A stretch of 64,000 nucleotides of DNA from Cryptomeria japonica (GCF_030272615.1 NC_081415.1:370579667-370643666), one strand, 5' to 3'. Positions 1-12,033 are shown, counted from the first letter of the stretch. Notes: a model not told the origin generated them from the sequence alone. Program-made: numbers and translations.

Positions 1-3000
1 CCAGGCATATCTGCATAAGACCACGCAAAGCTGATCTTCTTCTCTAGGAAGAAATTAATAAAATCAATCTTCTCTTGTTTTGACAAGGAGGCAGCAAAGT
101 GAATGACCTTAGGGTTATCAAGTGTACCCAAATTGATTTCCTCGATCATCTCTACCAACAATGTGGATTTGTCCTGAATTGATAGGGGTACGTCCACTCT
201 TCCACCTTTGGGCACCTCAGAAAGGTTTTCACCCGCAGGTACGTCTTTTATTTTTACTTTTGTACGATCAGAGAGCACCTTACGGTTTTCACTCAAAGAT
301 CTATTCTTTTGATTTTTTTCTTTTTCTTTTTCTTTTTCTTTTTCATGACTGGAAGAGGGAGTTGACTCCCCAAAATATGCCGTTGAATCCAGGTCAATAG
401 CAAAGCCTGCCTTATGGTCGCCTTGTGGTATACCTTCCCGTAGTCCCAGGAACTCTGCAATTGCTTCGTCATTCTGAAAACAGTCCAACGTGAGCGATTC
501 TTGTTGGTCATATTGGATAAGTTGGGGATATATAAGGGGCATGTCATCATCGATTGTAAGGATAGAATGGGCTGATATGGTAAAAATGTGAATGTCCGTG
601 GTGTCACTATCCGAACTGCTTGTGTCGGATTCGGAGCTGGGATCCCAAAATGACTCGATCCAAGCATGAGGACAGGTTTTAGGAAGAGGAGTTATTTCAT
701 GTTTATCCTCCATAGGCAAGTTATCAGGGTCAATGAAGATATTGTCAAGGGCATAGGAGCTAGAAGAAAAAGAACTCCACTCCCATTCATTAGAATCAGT
801 CTCGGGTTGGGTAGCCTCAGGTGTTATTTCATCGTCAGAATCACGCCCTTTTCGACACGTGGACCTTTTGGTAGATGTGGATCCAATTCGTAATGGTACA
901 AAGCCTAACCCTAAAGTTGGGGGTCGCCTCTCAGGTATAATGGGTTCTAGCCTTCCATTGTTTTTCAAGCCTAAGCCACTGCAGCCATCATATCCTTTCT
1001 TCTGCAGCATAGTAAATCCTTTGCCATATAATTCCACTGGCAACTTGACAGGTGGAGTTTCAGTTGGATCCTTATAGAGCCAATCTATGGCATCATCATT
1101 TATAGTTTCTTTGTCAAGTTCCCCCCATCTTGCAAATGTAGTGGGAGGCTGATATTGAATAACGACCTTGGGTTCCTTTTGCAATAAATGCGGTTTTCCA
1201 TATGACTTTGGAGACATCGGCAAATTCCCAATGAGGAATGTTTGGTCCATTGAATATTCTCCACACCCTTGGTCTTGTATCTTCAGTTTTCCTTTGACAG
1301 CATCCAACAATGCATTGGGATCCACATAACTGTCTGATTTGGCTTCTGTATTGACTGGTACTTGCCGCTGAGGAGTATCTTTTAGGGTAGCACAGAACTG
1401 AAATGGATTAGGGTCTCCTGGAATGGTTATCTCAGTTCCGTTGTAAGGATATTTTAGACATTGATGATAAGTGGACGGAACTACTTTCATGGCATGGATC
1501 CACGGACGGCCAAGGATCATATTATAAGGGAGATCAAGGTCTAGGACTTGTAGGAAAGTGTTTTCCGTCACTGGACCAACTCTGATGGGCAAGACAATTA
1601 TCCCTTTGGATGGTCGTTCAGCATCATCATAGGCTTTGATTGTTATCCTTTTGGAAGCATCTATGTCATTTTCTGAATATCTGAGGCCAATGACCACTCT
1701 TAAGGTGCAGATATTGAGACCTGCTCCGCCATCTATCAGGACTCGCCGGATTTTGCAATTGTGGACAAAGACTTCTAGGTGCAAAGGGTCATTATGGGGA
1801 AGCTTGTCAGGTGAGATATCACTATCGGAAAATGCGACACTTTGGGAAATGGCTAAATGTCCAATCCGCGCTTGAAATTGGTCAACATCAATATCTGTCG
1901 GGACAGTTGACTCAGTCAAAGCTTTATCTAGGACTGCACGATGCATGGGAGACATTTTCAATAACTCTAGAATGGATATTTGTGCAGGTGTTTTTCCTAG
2001 ATGATCCAAAAGATTATAGCGACTTGTAGGAGTTGGTTTGGGAGGAGCGGTAGGAGCTCCTTTCACGACTATTTTAGACCGACGAGTGGTGACCGCACAA
2101 GAAGGATCTTGTCCTTTTATCCGCAAGGTGGACACATACTCATGTGACGCATGAAAACAATTAATGACATTGTCATAACCGGTATTTGCATAATTAGCCA
2201 TTTGAGCAGAATTGGAAGAAGACGCTTTACCCTTGTCATGATCAAGCAAAGGAGTTTTGAAAATAGTATGATCAGTATTAGAGGTCAGATGGGTTGGATC
2301 TATCTCAATTACTCCTTGTTCCAATAAATCTTGAATCATATGTTTTAATTGAAAACATGAAGCAGTTTTATGTCCTTTAGACCGATGGTATTCACAGTAC
2401 GCATTATCATTCCACCAATGCGGTTTTACCGGTGGTTCTGCCTTAATATCTGGTAGTTTGATAAACTTCGCTTGTATTAATTGCTTCATGACTGATTCGA
2501 TAGGCTCTCCCAATGGTGTAAACTGTCGAGGAGGCCCATCCCGCGATCGGAAGGGTCTGCGTTGTTGATTTTGTTGTTGGCCTTGCTGCTGATTATATTG
2601 TTGAGCATGCTGTTGTGGAACCTGTTGTTGACTATATTGTGGCTGTTGAGCATGCTGTTGATACTGCGACTGTTGAGTATGCTGTGGATATTGCGACTGT
2701 TGAGTAACATTGTTCCTAGGTGCTTGATTTTGTTCCATAGTCGACATATTAGGAACACTCAACTTCTTAATTGTGAATGGGGGTTGATTTGCATTCACCA
2801 CTCTCGCATCAACAACACCATCATTAGTGACGTTCTTGTTCTTATACCAAAATCTGTTTCTATCCCCTGAATAAGTTGTGTTGTCATTGTCCTTATTGAG
2901 CTTGATAATTCCTTTAGCTACAAGAGCTGCTTCAATATTCATTCCTTTCTTAATGAGTTTTTCTATAGTACTAGGACTTTTCAATTTTAGCTCATACATC

Positions 3001-5080
3001 ATTTATGGGACTAGATTCTGGATAAACAGATTCACTTGCTGTTCTTCAGGTATATCGAGAGAAGAACGACTATACAAACTTCGCCATCGTTGCAAAAAGG
3101 TCACTAATGGTTCACCTTGCTTTTGTTTGGTATTGCATAAATCCGACATAGTCACATCGCTGTCGATGTTGAACGCGAAATGAGATATAAACTTTTGCGC
3201 CAGTTCTGACCAAGTCTTTATATTTCCTGGCAGATGAGAATACCAATCCATAGCTTGTCCAGTGAGACTTCGTGCAAATAATCGCATTAAATATGTGTCC
3301 TCATAGTTTATTTCTGTGCATGCCGCGTAAAATGCTCGAATATGATCTCTTGGATTGCCATTCCCTCTATATTTCTCAAAGTGAGGTGCCTCAAAATGCT
3401 TGGGGAATGGAGGCATGTATACACTCTTGTCAAAGGGATTAGGACATAAATCTTGATCTGTATACAACTTCTTTGTTCCTTTAGTTTCTAATGCGTCAAT
3501 TTTTCATCGCAACATCTCAAGTTGTTGCGCAATTGTATCAGATTGTAGAGGTTCATCATTAATCCCAGTTGGTATTCTTTGTTGATATATCGGATTTCCG
3601 ATTGGCTGTTGATACTCCGCAATGGCCATTTTTGGCGTCTCCTGCATATAAAGTTCTTGGTACTTTTCTTGTTGTTGCGGTTGTGCTATGCCTTGATATT
3701 GACTTTGTTGTTGTGCTTCTTGGAGCCCAAGTTGATATTGCAATTGAGTAGGCTGTTGATATTGCATAGGCACCACTTGCGGTTGTGAAGTAGGATAACT
3801 TGTTTGTGTTGATGAGTTGGAATTTGTTGACTTTGTGCCAATTGTTGTCGCGGTGTATATCCAATCATTTGTAAAAAAGCTTGTTTAGATGATTTTCGTT
3901 GCTTCTCCTTAAGATGGGGTATAGCACTTACATTAACTTGCTGTGTTGTTTGTCCAATCGCTTGTGATGGTTGCAAGTTTGTGTTAACTTGTAATGGTGT
4001 CGAAGGCGCTGCAATTTCTTGTCGAATGCGACATTGTTGTTGTTGCACATCATTTGTTTGCACATTTGGTTGTACCTTTTGCGTATTACTCAATTGTTGC
4101 AACAATTGCTGATGGTGAAAACCACTATCCATAGCTCTTTGTGTAGCCATTATCGAAGGATTTGTCGCAATAGTGTTTGACAAAGATACATAAGAACTTT
4201 GTTGCATCATGGAAGTGCTTTGGACATTATTGACATTAGGCATTCCAGTTGTGAAACTTTCTTGTATCTTAGATGTTGATCCAATTTTATGCATATGAGG
4301 AACCATTTCTTGTTGAGGAACTGCTGTCGATATTTGCATAGTCTTCATTTGATCTTGTATTGCAGGCGTTGTATTGAATAATGGATTATTTATCGTCTCA
4401 AACAATGACTTTTGAGGAATAGTCACTGACAATGCCTTTGAAGTACGTTTGCTCATCAATGTAGATTGAAGCTCTTGTTGCACATTTTCTTCATTGAGAT
4501 GCGAAGAGAAACTTAACGGCTCACTGCCTTGTTGTGTTAGCACATTAATTGGTTCATTTAAGGGAACCATATCACTCATCATGTGAAGATACTTTTGAGG
4601 ATACGTTTTAAAAACTTTGCTCAGGAATTTATCCATCCTTTTTATTACCTTTGGATCTTGAAGGAACATGTCAACCTCATCAGAGGCATCAGAATCAGAT
4701 GAAGAATCTGGTTGGACATTTGGATTCGTTTCTTGTTGAATACCTTGGTCTGAACCGAATCCTTGTGAAAGAGTTTGATCTTCATACAGTGTTTGAGTTC
4801 GAATATCATGTTGCAAATTTGGTTGATCCCAATTAAAAGGTGCACTTCCTCTTGGAGTTGGTGGAACACTCCCATGTCCTGGTTTCATGGGTACAAATAC
4901 TGGTTCATATAATGGAGGTGGTCCAAGTTGAACCATTCCATATGGTGGTAGAGATGTGTTTGATGAACCTTCAACTTGCACTGTTTGACTAGTTTGACAC
5001 TGCGAATTTACTATGTTATCCATGGATTGATACATTGATTCACTCATCTTCTTAGATCTTGATCTTGTCTCAACTGGCAT
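1..5080 (-). pseudogene. E1 gag-protease-pol polyprotein, partial and disrupted
   Basis: Start chosen at ATG 5078-5080 (MPVETRSRSKK), the first ATG after the leader. In order: a Gln/Ser-rich N-terminal region; a frameshift near 3805-3815; a TGA at 3504; a retrotransposon Gag domain (3003-3467); a TAA just after its last Pro codon (3003); a Gln-rich stretch (about 2540-2750); a CHHC zinc knuckle of the form CxxHxxxxHxxxxC (2355-2399); a retropepsin-like domain with LIDGGAGLNI (Asp codon 1731-1733) and ILGRPW (about 1503-1520); a G-patch-like segment (about 936-1034); an acidic linker; and FAWSYADMPG at the window edge, which in plant gypsy proteins lies just before reverse transcriptase. From 3002 to base 1 the frame is open without a stop. 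The active-site triplet reads Asp-Gly-Gly rather than Asp-Ser/Thr-Gly. Confidence 0.9.
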
Positions 5081-7180
5081 GTCACTTATGCAAATGCAAT
5101 TTTTTTTTTTTGGAATTTTTCAAAGACAATATATGATATGCAACTAAATGCAAACTAACTATATGAAAATGCAATCTATGTTTTTGGTTGTTTTTGAAGA
5201 TCTTGATAAACTTATGAATGCAAATCTAAAAGAGACCCTTAGGAAATTGAAATGATACCTAGACCTCAAAGAACAAAAGGACCAAGTGACAAAAGGACAA
5301 ATTGACAATGTCTCACCTATATGCTTGGATACTAAGCTAGGTTTGACGAAATGATATTGATGACAAAAAGGACAAAAGACTTGATGAGGTCTAGACTTCT
5401 TAACAATGACTTGGGGTTTATCAAAGATTTGGATTGCTTAAGTATGACAAGACCTAGGTTTTGAGACTATATGCGAAAGGATAATTAATATGTATATGAT
5501 CTCAATATGATATGATAATGACTTAGGTTTAATGAAGAGACTTGGGCTATGCAAATGCAAATGTATGACAATGTCAACCTAAGATGAAACCTAAGGTTTA
5601 ATTATGAAATGATATTGCTCTTATGCAAGAGGACTCATGTAAATGGATGACTTTTATTGATATGCAAAAGAAGTATGACTTAGGTGAATCCTAACTTTGA
5701 TATTTGATAATGACTTTTGAAAAATGCAACCTAGGATGAACCTAAATGTAAGTGACATAAGAGTTGAGACAAGTTTTTGAACATTGTTGGATCATCATGT
5801 TTTAGGAATATGATCTTTGAATCTTGTTGAATGTTTGTTGGATGAATGCCTTTGGTGTTTGATCTTATGTTATATCAATGTACTTGTTCTTGAAATGGTA
5901 TTCAACTTTTGACAATCAAAGAATACAAGATGTTATAACTTAGACTCAAGACAATCATGCTCATTTCCACATTCCCTAGGGTAGGCAAAGACATTAGGTA
6001 CTTGAGAGGTAGACTCATTATGGGATTCAAGGAGAATACATAGATGCTTGACCCCACGGGCTCCCCTCCACGGCACTCACTTCTCAGGGCAGCCAAGCAT
6101 CAGTCCCCATGGAATCTCCCCATGGCGAACTTAGTATCTCTTCCAAGTATCCGAATTTGTCCTTCTCAAGCAACTAGAAGGCTTTTTGGCCTCTAAAAAC
6201 AAGGTATGTAGTAAGGATTTCTGTTAAGCATTACTTCTTGATGTCATGCAAGCATGATTGAGACATTAAGCCCATCAAGATACCAACAAATGTAGTCACG
6301 CAAGCGCGATTTAGACCAAGAGGCCCTACTTAGATGTTGATATGAGAAAGAGTTTCAAGGGGCATCACTTCCCAAGTAACTACAATTCCCACGTAACACT
6401 TCCTTCAAAGCTTTCGCTCATCAGGTATTTGTTTATAGTGAGTTAGAATGCCCAGGAATTCTGGCTGTACTCACTTTGGGTCGTTCCCTTCTCACGATTA
6501 TCACTTGCTTGCTAAAGCAAAGTGGTCGGGAAGGCAGGCCCTCTAATGGAGACAAACAATCAACAAGAAAAGCATGGTATTGAAGATCTGGGTTTCTGAT
6601 CACCCTATAAAGGATGAGAGCATACTCTCCTACTCCAATGTCATACTTAGAAAACAAAGAAAACAAGGGTTCATTTCCAACCTATTTAAAAAAAATCACT
6701 AAGTGCCTAATTAGAAAACTCAAACACACAATTTGGTTGTTTCTCCAAGGCAACCTGCAAAACACATGTCAGAAGTTTGATTTGTAGTCTTTGACCATCG
6801 AATCTGCATAACACACGTTAGTAATTTGATTTTTAGTCTTTGTCATGCGTAAGCCAAGATCCTGCACAAATAATCAGTACCAAAATCCAAAACACAGAAA
6901 ACAGAATGCAAAAACATCAAAAATTTCAAAGAAACTGCATTTTTTTACCCTCTGATCTGGACTTTACACAGGCGCAGAAGTCATGACACAGGCGCAAGTT
7001 GTCAAACACAAGCCCAGAATGTCTTGACACAGGCGCAAGACTCTTCAACACAGGCGCAAGATGCTTAACACAGGCGCAGAAGTGTCCAGAATACCCTGCA
7101 CGGCCCTGTTTTTGAGTTTTTGACCTGCAAATCAGCTTAGAAGCACTCCAAAACATAGTAAGATGGTTAGAAGGTTAGTT
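5081..7180 (-). other. E1 untranslated leader (2.1 kb)
   Basis: This is the stretch between the primer-binding site and the gag ATG. It has no long frame in the element's sense. It is AT-rich, with many TATGCAAATGCAA-like words at 5090-5760, a T tract at about 5100-5112 and a GC-richer stretch around 6040-6130. The part next to the primer site carries the 20-21-bp repeat array listed separately. A leader this long fits some plant gypsy lineages (Tat/Ogre-like), but the lineage is not proven here. Confidence 0.7.
6966..7082 (-). repeat. Six-unit 20-21-bp degenerate tandem repeat in the E1 leader
   Basis: On the plus strand the core ACACAGGCGCA begins at 6966, 6986, 7006 (degenerate, ACACAAGCCCA), 7027, 7048 and 7068, so spacing is 20, 20, 21, 21 and 20 bp. 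The 9-10-bp spacers differ between units. The array begins about 100 bp downstream of the primer-binding site in the element's sense. Confidence 0.85.
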
Positions 7181-7198
7181 TTCACGTCGGGTTCACCA
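7181..7198 (-). promoter_or_regulatory. E1 primer-binding site, matching tRNA-Trp 3' end
   Basis: On the minus strand the site reads TGGTGAACCCGACGTGAA, five bases inside the LTR end. Its complement, TTCACGTCGGGTTCACCA, matches the 3' end of plant cytosolic tRNA-Trp plus CCA as I remember it. The tRNA identity is from memory and was not searched. Confidence 0.75.
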
Positions 7199-7203
7199 GT
7201 TAA

Positions 7204-8807
7204 TGTAGCATAGAAATTAGGAATCATCAAAACATAAGTAGATCAATCAAAACATTAAACATGATAGCTCAATCAAAGAAATACTCATTGCAATGAACCT
7301 AATTCTAAAGCACATTCAATAGAGGTATGGAAACAAAGCCTTCAAAAGTAAAATTATGCAAACCATATGCTTCTTCCATGCGGCTCCATTGTTGTTCTTT
7401 CCTCTTCAATAGTTTTGTGGATCTCACCTACAAGTGCTCACACAATTTGAAAGCAAAAAGGCTCAAGAGTACTAGAAACGAAGGTTCGGTAAAAATTCGA
7501 GATTCATGAAGGATTTGATTGAAGAAAACATCCAATTTATAGAGAAATTGGATAAATGAGCCAATTAGTATGAAAGAGATTTGAATAGAAATTCAAATCA
7601 ATAATAGCATATCTATGACAAATTGCTATGCAAGGCTTATGACAATTCATGACAAATTTCTATGTCAAGAATTTATGACATTTTATGACATTTTCATGAC
7701 AAATTCTATGACACATTTCTATGTCAAGAATTTTATGATAATTTATGACATTTTATGACAAATTTCTATGTCATTGCCATAAATTTAGGAAAAAAATAGG
7801 AGAAAATTGAATTTGGATAAATTAGAAAATTAGGAAATTAGAGAATAATGAAAATAGGAAATTAGAAATTGAAAGAAATTAGAAATTAGGATTTAGTGAA
7901 TTAATTAATAATTTTTCATTTATTAATCAATTCACAAAGAGGAATAATTAGACAATTAAATGAAGATTTAATTGTAATAAGGAAACTTAGGATAAATAAG
8001 TAATTTATTTAATCCTAAAGGAAGAAATGACAAATTAGGTTAAATGATTAAATCATGAAACCCTAGAAGACGAATTAGAAATGCGAGGATGATAATTAGG
8101 TCTATAATTGACTTGATCATGATTTGATTTGATAAATGACCAATGCGACAAAATGATTTGATTGATAGATGCGCCAATTGACGAGGAACAATGATAAATT
8201 GATCCAAATTGACATAATTGAGACAGATAACGATCGATGATAAATCGGTCGCAAAATGACAAAATTGACAAAATAGATTGCAAGATGACAAGATTAGACA
8301 TGACCACGATCGATGACAAATCGATCGCAAAATGACAAGATTGAAGGATTGATGATAAATCGACAAGATTGATAAACCGATCGCCAAATGATAAGATTGA
8401 AAATAGGACAAAACCCTAATTAGGATTGACGATGTCCAAAATGATAAGATTGATGATAAAATTGATAAGATTAACAGAAGGACAACGATCGCAAGATTGA
8501 CAGGATTGATAAGAGGACAAAACCCTAATTAGGATTGATGATGTCCAAATTGATGCGAAATTAGCACGCACATTGATGCAATAAGATAAAATCGATCAAA
8601 ATCATGACTAGATTATGTTGTCGACAAGACCAAATTCGAGGACGAGATGATTGAAGAATATAGAAGAATGACTCGATGTTCGCAAATGATAAAGACCAAG
8701 TGCGTAACATAGGAGAAATGTTAATGCGATGCAAAAACCTAAAATGAGGCAATGCGCAATTGTTAAAGTATGACCTCGCAAGCGTTGACCATTTTTGGGT
8801 GTCTACA
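7204..8807 (-). repeat. E1 5' LTR (1604 bp)
   Basis: In the element's sense the LTR begins TGTAGACACCC (ending at 8807) and ends GCTACA (at 7204), giving 5-bp terminal inverted repeats TGTAG/CTACA. It contains clusters of short periodic words: TATGACAAATT-type at about 7600-7770 and GATCGATNANAAAT-type at about 8220-8560. No second copy is in the window, so the ends rest on the terminal inverted repeats and the primer-site position. Confidence 0.88.
8405..8555 (-). repeat. Local duplication inside the E1 LTR, period 109 bp
   Basis: The word AGGACAAAACCCTAATTAGG followed by ATTGAYGATGTCCAAA occurs at 8405 and again at 8514, with related AT-rich and GATCG-containing words between. It includes the palindrome CCTAATTAGG. 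The duplication lies near the U3 end of the LTR, where promoter elements would be expected. Confidence 0.75.
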
Positions 8808-8820
8808 ATTATAACATGCT

Positions 8821-9604
8821 TGTTGGTGTTTCCTGACCATTTCCTATTTGTCTTGGTGGTTTGCATTGATCCTTGTGTGCATTCTTGGCGATTTTGTTGA
8901 TCTGGTGATATTCTTCATGTTATGCGGTATTCTTGGTGGTGTAATGTGTTGTGGTTGATCTTGGCAAAATTTCTGGTGGTGATGCATGTTTGGAGATTTG
9001 ATTTAGGTCCATGCTATGTCATCTATGACCTTATATTGGTCTGGTGGTTGATCTATATATCATGTGATTTAATTTTGTAATTAAGGGTTGAGGGTTTAGC
9101 CGACCTTGTAGTCAAGATTGATGATTTGTATATATAGGTGGTATAGTCATGTAATTTGGGTGTCGATGTGGTGTTTGCATTCTTAGAGAGTTGTGTATGT
9201 GTGCATAAGAAAATTTATCCTTTGGTGTGGTGTATTGAGCAGAGATTGTTGGAGGGCAAACAAATGCACCTAACCGGAACTGTCATCAGGCATTTGGAGA
9301 TATTATATTTGCAGTTCATGTAATTCAGATTGTAGTCTGATCATTATTGTAAGGTAGTGAACATTCCTTGAGGGTTGGAGTCTTCTGGGTCATCTTATTT
9401 TGAGCAGTGAGCTCTAGGCATTGTGCCTAAATGCATGTGCATTACCCATTGTAATATTTACACATACTATTGCAGAGTATCATCTTTATTCTTTTTGCAA
9501 TTGTTTAGATTTGATATTATTCTTAATTAGTTTGATTCGGTGAAAACTGATTCAACCTGCCCCGCCCCCCTCATCTTAGTTTTCCTTCTTTGTCGCTGCT
9601 AACA
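8821..9604 (+). repeat. Eroded copia-type LTR (solo or truncated)
   Basis: It begins TGTTGGTG and ends GCTAACA. The 3' half carries the block GAGCAGTGAGCTCTAGGC...ATGTGCA...TATCATC, also seen in the E6 LTRs (for example 39896-39970), and the C-rich stretch before the end (CCGCCCCCCTCAT) matches the E6 LTR tail. No TSD is visible (ATGCT left, GTGGA right), and no initiator-Met primer site follows. It may be a truncated LTR or a solo LTR with decayed flanks. Confidence 0.5.
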
Positions 9605-11655
9605 GTGGAATAAGTCATTATTATGCTAAGGGAAAAATGAGAGCTAGGAGGAGAGCGAAGATGGACAAACTATTGATCTTGGAGCCCACTATTGGGACCT
9701 CCAAATTTTGCATAAATTTGAGGACCTAGGCTCAAAATTTTGTATATTGCATTCAAAATTGCCTTGTAAGAACATGCCTAAGTAGCTTAGTTTGTGAGCT
9801 CGTATTTTTGCACCTATTGAGTTTCATGAGAAATACCTTTGAGGAGGTATTAAGAACCTATTGGAGATGCCATATGTCCGTTCATAGCTTCCTTGGATCA
9901 TTTTTTACAAGTTTGTGAAGTCTCCTTTGGAGGTTCAAAAGTTAAGGTTGTTGTTTGCAGTTATTGCACCTTTTTTTAGTAGCCCTCTTTGAGTAGTTGT
10001 ATATTTATGCGAGTTGATTGTCAAGCCAAATGGGGAGTTTCACATGATTCTCTGTTGTTTTTTAAAACCCCATGAATATGTTTGACAAGTTTTCAAAGTC
10101 AAATCCATTTGCAAAAAGTTCAGTTTTGCAAACTGAATCATGTCAAACAACAGTTAGTGGCCCTCTTTGTGAATTTTTATTTCACGCCCATTTGACCTGC
10201 ACATAAAGGTGGTTGTACCCCATGATTTTCTATAAAATTATCTACCACATTCCCAGTTTGTAGCTCCCTAGTTCCTCGTTTGATCAGTTTTCAAGGCCCA
10301 TTCCAAACAAATTTTTTCAGGGTTTCATGAGCAGCACTTTCCATATTTTATCTGAGTAAGAAACTTTGGTAGTTAATATCTTTTGACTCAAGTATCATTT
10401 TGATGATCAGTCTGATGCCCTGGATTTGCAGTATTACATTTTATCAGTGTGCCAGTCTGTAGGCTTTGATCAAGTGTTTTAGTCAGTTTTTGAAGCCAGT
10501 TTTGGGGGCTACTTAGGTGTTTTTAGCCAAAGCTCAAAGTTGCAAAATATCAAATTCAATGATTGCTCAGTTAATTTCCCGCATTTAGAATGCATCCAGT
10601 AGGTATATCAGGTCATTCTCAGCATGCCAGTTGTTTGAAAATGAAATTTTTTTAGCCAGGCCCACTTGGGACCTGACTATTAACGAAGATCAATGGGATT
10701 ATTTGAAGGTCATTAAGAGAAACCTGTATAATTTGAATCATTTGGATTTAAATAATTTTTTATTTAATTATTTAATTAATTTAAACATTAAGTAATGCCA
10801 CATGAGGGTTACGTTAAATCATTTTGTAATGATTTAATAAAAGGGGGATATGGTTAAAAAATACGAAATCATTTTTTATGGTGAGATGTAATTGAATCAT
10901 TCCAGTAGTGATTTGAAGTAACCATGCTATGAGGGGCCCACATTGGGGAGATGCACGCAAAGGAGAAAAAAATTAAATCATTTTATAATGATTTAAAAGG
11001 GAGACTCGAAATATTTCCAAAATCTGTCTAATAAGTGATTTTATTTTAAGCTTTGAAGTATTTAAAGTTGTGGTGGGCTAGTGAAGATAAATGAGGGGGT
11101 GGATATCGAAAACTTTTCTGAAGTTGGTGAAATGAGCGGGATGATTAAAATATTGCGGGACTTTTATCAAAATCTTAATAGGGTGTTTTGGCACGATGGA
11201 TTCATAGGCGGGATAACGGGAAAGATGAGGGAACCTAGCGCTCTCCCCATCCCGTGAGCTTTCAGTAGCAAGGCAAAGGTAGGTGCAGGATGGTGGGAGG
11301 TGTGGTGTACACCTCCCCACCACGCTGCAGGGGTCTTGAGGGCATGAAGAGGTCTTCGCGGGGTAGGGAAGCAAGACAAGGAAGTAGAACTCCTGCCACC
11401 CTGCACCTCACAAGCAGACATCCAAAGGACTCCGCGAGGCACGTAAAAAGCAGCAAGGAGGTCATTGCCTGCCATCTCGTGAGCTGGGCATTGAATGAGA
11501 TACAAAGTGAAAGCGAAGCAAATAGAGAATGGGGCACATTTTAAGGTTCAAGTCTCCTCCTCTAGGTGAAATAGTGATGCAGATTTTGAATGCACCATGG
11601 AATGCTTGAGTACACGCATGTTGTGAATGTCATGCTTGGCATTCATTAGATAAGG
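9605..11655. other. Unassigned DNA between E1 and E2
   Basis: No protein family, LTR or RNA gene is recognisable. 10740-11000 is AT-rich with repeated AAATCATTTT/AATGATTT words. 11165-11545 is clearly richer in G+C and CpG than its surroundings and has short frames on both strands, the longest about 112 codons (11167-11505, minus), none of which I can name. A TATTTAAA lies at about 11048. Confidence 0.5.
11285..11328. other. GC-rich inverted repeat
   Basis: GGTGGGAGGTGT (11292-11303) faces ACACCTCCCCACC (11309-11321) across a 5-base loop, with one bulged base. Pairing continues outward with mismatches to GCAG (11285) and CTGC (about 11328). It sits inside the only G+C-rich patch of this region. 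Confidence 0.7.
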
Positions 11656-11941
11656 TATTGGGTATATGAAGCCCAGCAGTCACATGGTTGTTTGTCTTCC
11701 TTCAAAGACTCTTCATTTCAAATCTAATATGTTTATATAAATGGCTATATGCAGCCCATATAGGATGTACGGTAGAATTGATATTGGTTAATAAGATAAT
11801 TTCTTACATTTTTGGTGGACGTAGCCACTTAGTGGTGAACCACGTTAATCTTGTGTCTCAAGTTCTTTGTTGTGTCTATTATTCTTTTTGTTGTTTTCTA
11901 TTCATTATTATGTTTTTTCTATGCTTGTTTTTAAACTAACA
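11656..11941 (+). repeat. E2 5' LTR (286 bp)
   Basis: It begins TATTGGGTATATG (TG mutated to TA, against TGTTGGGTATATG in the right copy) and ends AACTAACA. The near-identical block GGTGGACGTAGCCACTTAGT lies at about 11813-11832 and again in the right LTR. Confidence 0.93.
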
Positions 11942-11943
11942 AT

Positions 11944-11955
11944 TGGTATCATAGC
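11944..11955 (+). promoter_or_regulatory. E2 primer-binding site (initiator tRNA-Met type)
   Basis: TGGTATCATAGC lies two bases after the LTR, one base different from the usual copia site TGGTATCAGAGC. Confidence 0.88.
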
Positions 11956-12033
11956 TTAGGTGAAGTGATTGAGTAGAGATGGAAAGGTAGACAGATAAAG
12001 GATTGAAAATTCTTGAGAAGATGCAGAAAGTCC

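Larger units (their letters stand above)
1..8807 (-). mobile_element. E1: Ty3/gypsy LTR retrotransposon, 5' half, runs off the left edge
   Basis: The element reads right to left: a 5' LTR (7204-8807), a primer-binding site (7181-7198), a long leader (5081-7180), then a gag-protease frame from 5080 that is still open at base 1. The pol core, 3' LTR and second target-site copy lie outside the window. The flank right of the LTR is ATTAT (8808-8812), the expected position of one TSD copy. Gag, protease and the residues just before reverse transcriptase are all in the Ty3/gypsy order and style. The polyprotein has two internal stops and one frameshift, so this copy is probably defective although otherwise well preserved. 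Confidence 0.93.

Noticed and set aside
1636-2029. Plus-strand frames across E1
   Set aside because: They lie opposite an open, domain-bearing gag-protease frame and are shadows of it.
6966-7082. CRISPR-like array
   Set aside because: Units are 11-bp cores with 9-10-bp spacers in a plant retrotransposon leader, and no cas genes are present.
7181-7198. tRNA-like sequence
   Set aside because: Only the 3' acceptor/T-arm end is present, next to an LTR end. It is a primer-binding site, not a tRNA gene.
8414-8540. Telomere-like CCCTAA words
   Set aside because: They are two isolated copies within a duplicated LTR block, not a tandem telomere array.
8821-9604. Complete solo LTR with TSD
   Set aside because: The flanking pentamers do not match, so only an eroded LTR is called.
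11290-11544. Host protein-coding gene in the G+C-rich patch
   Set aside because: Short frames occur on both strands with no domain, splice structure or start context that favours one.
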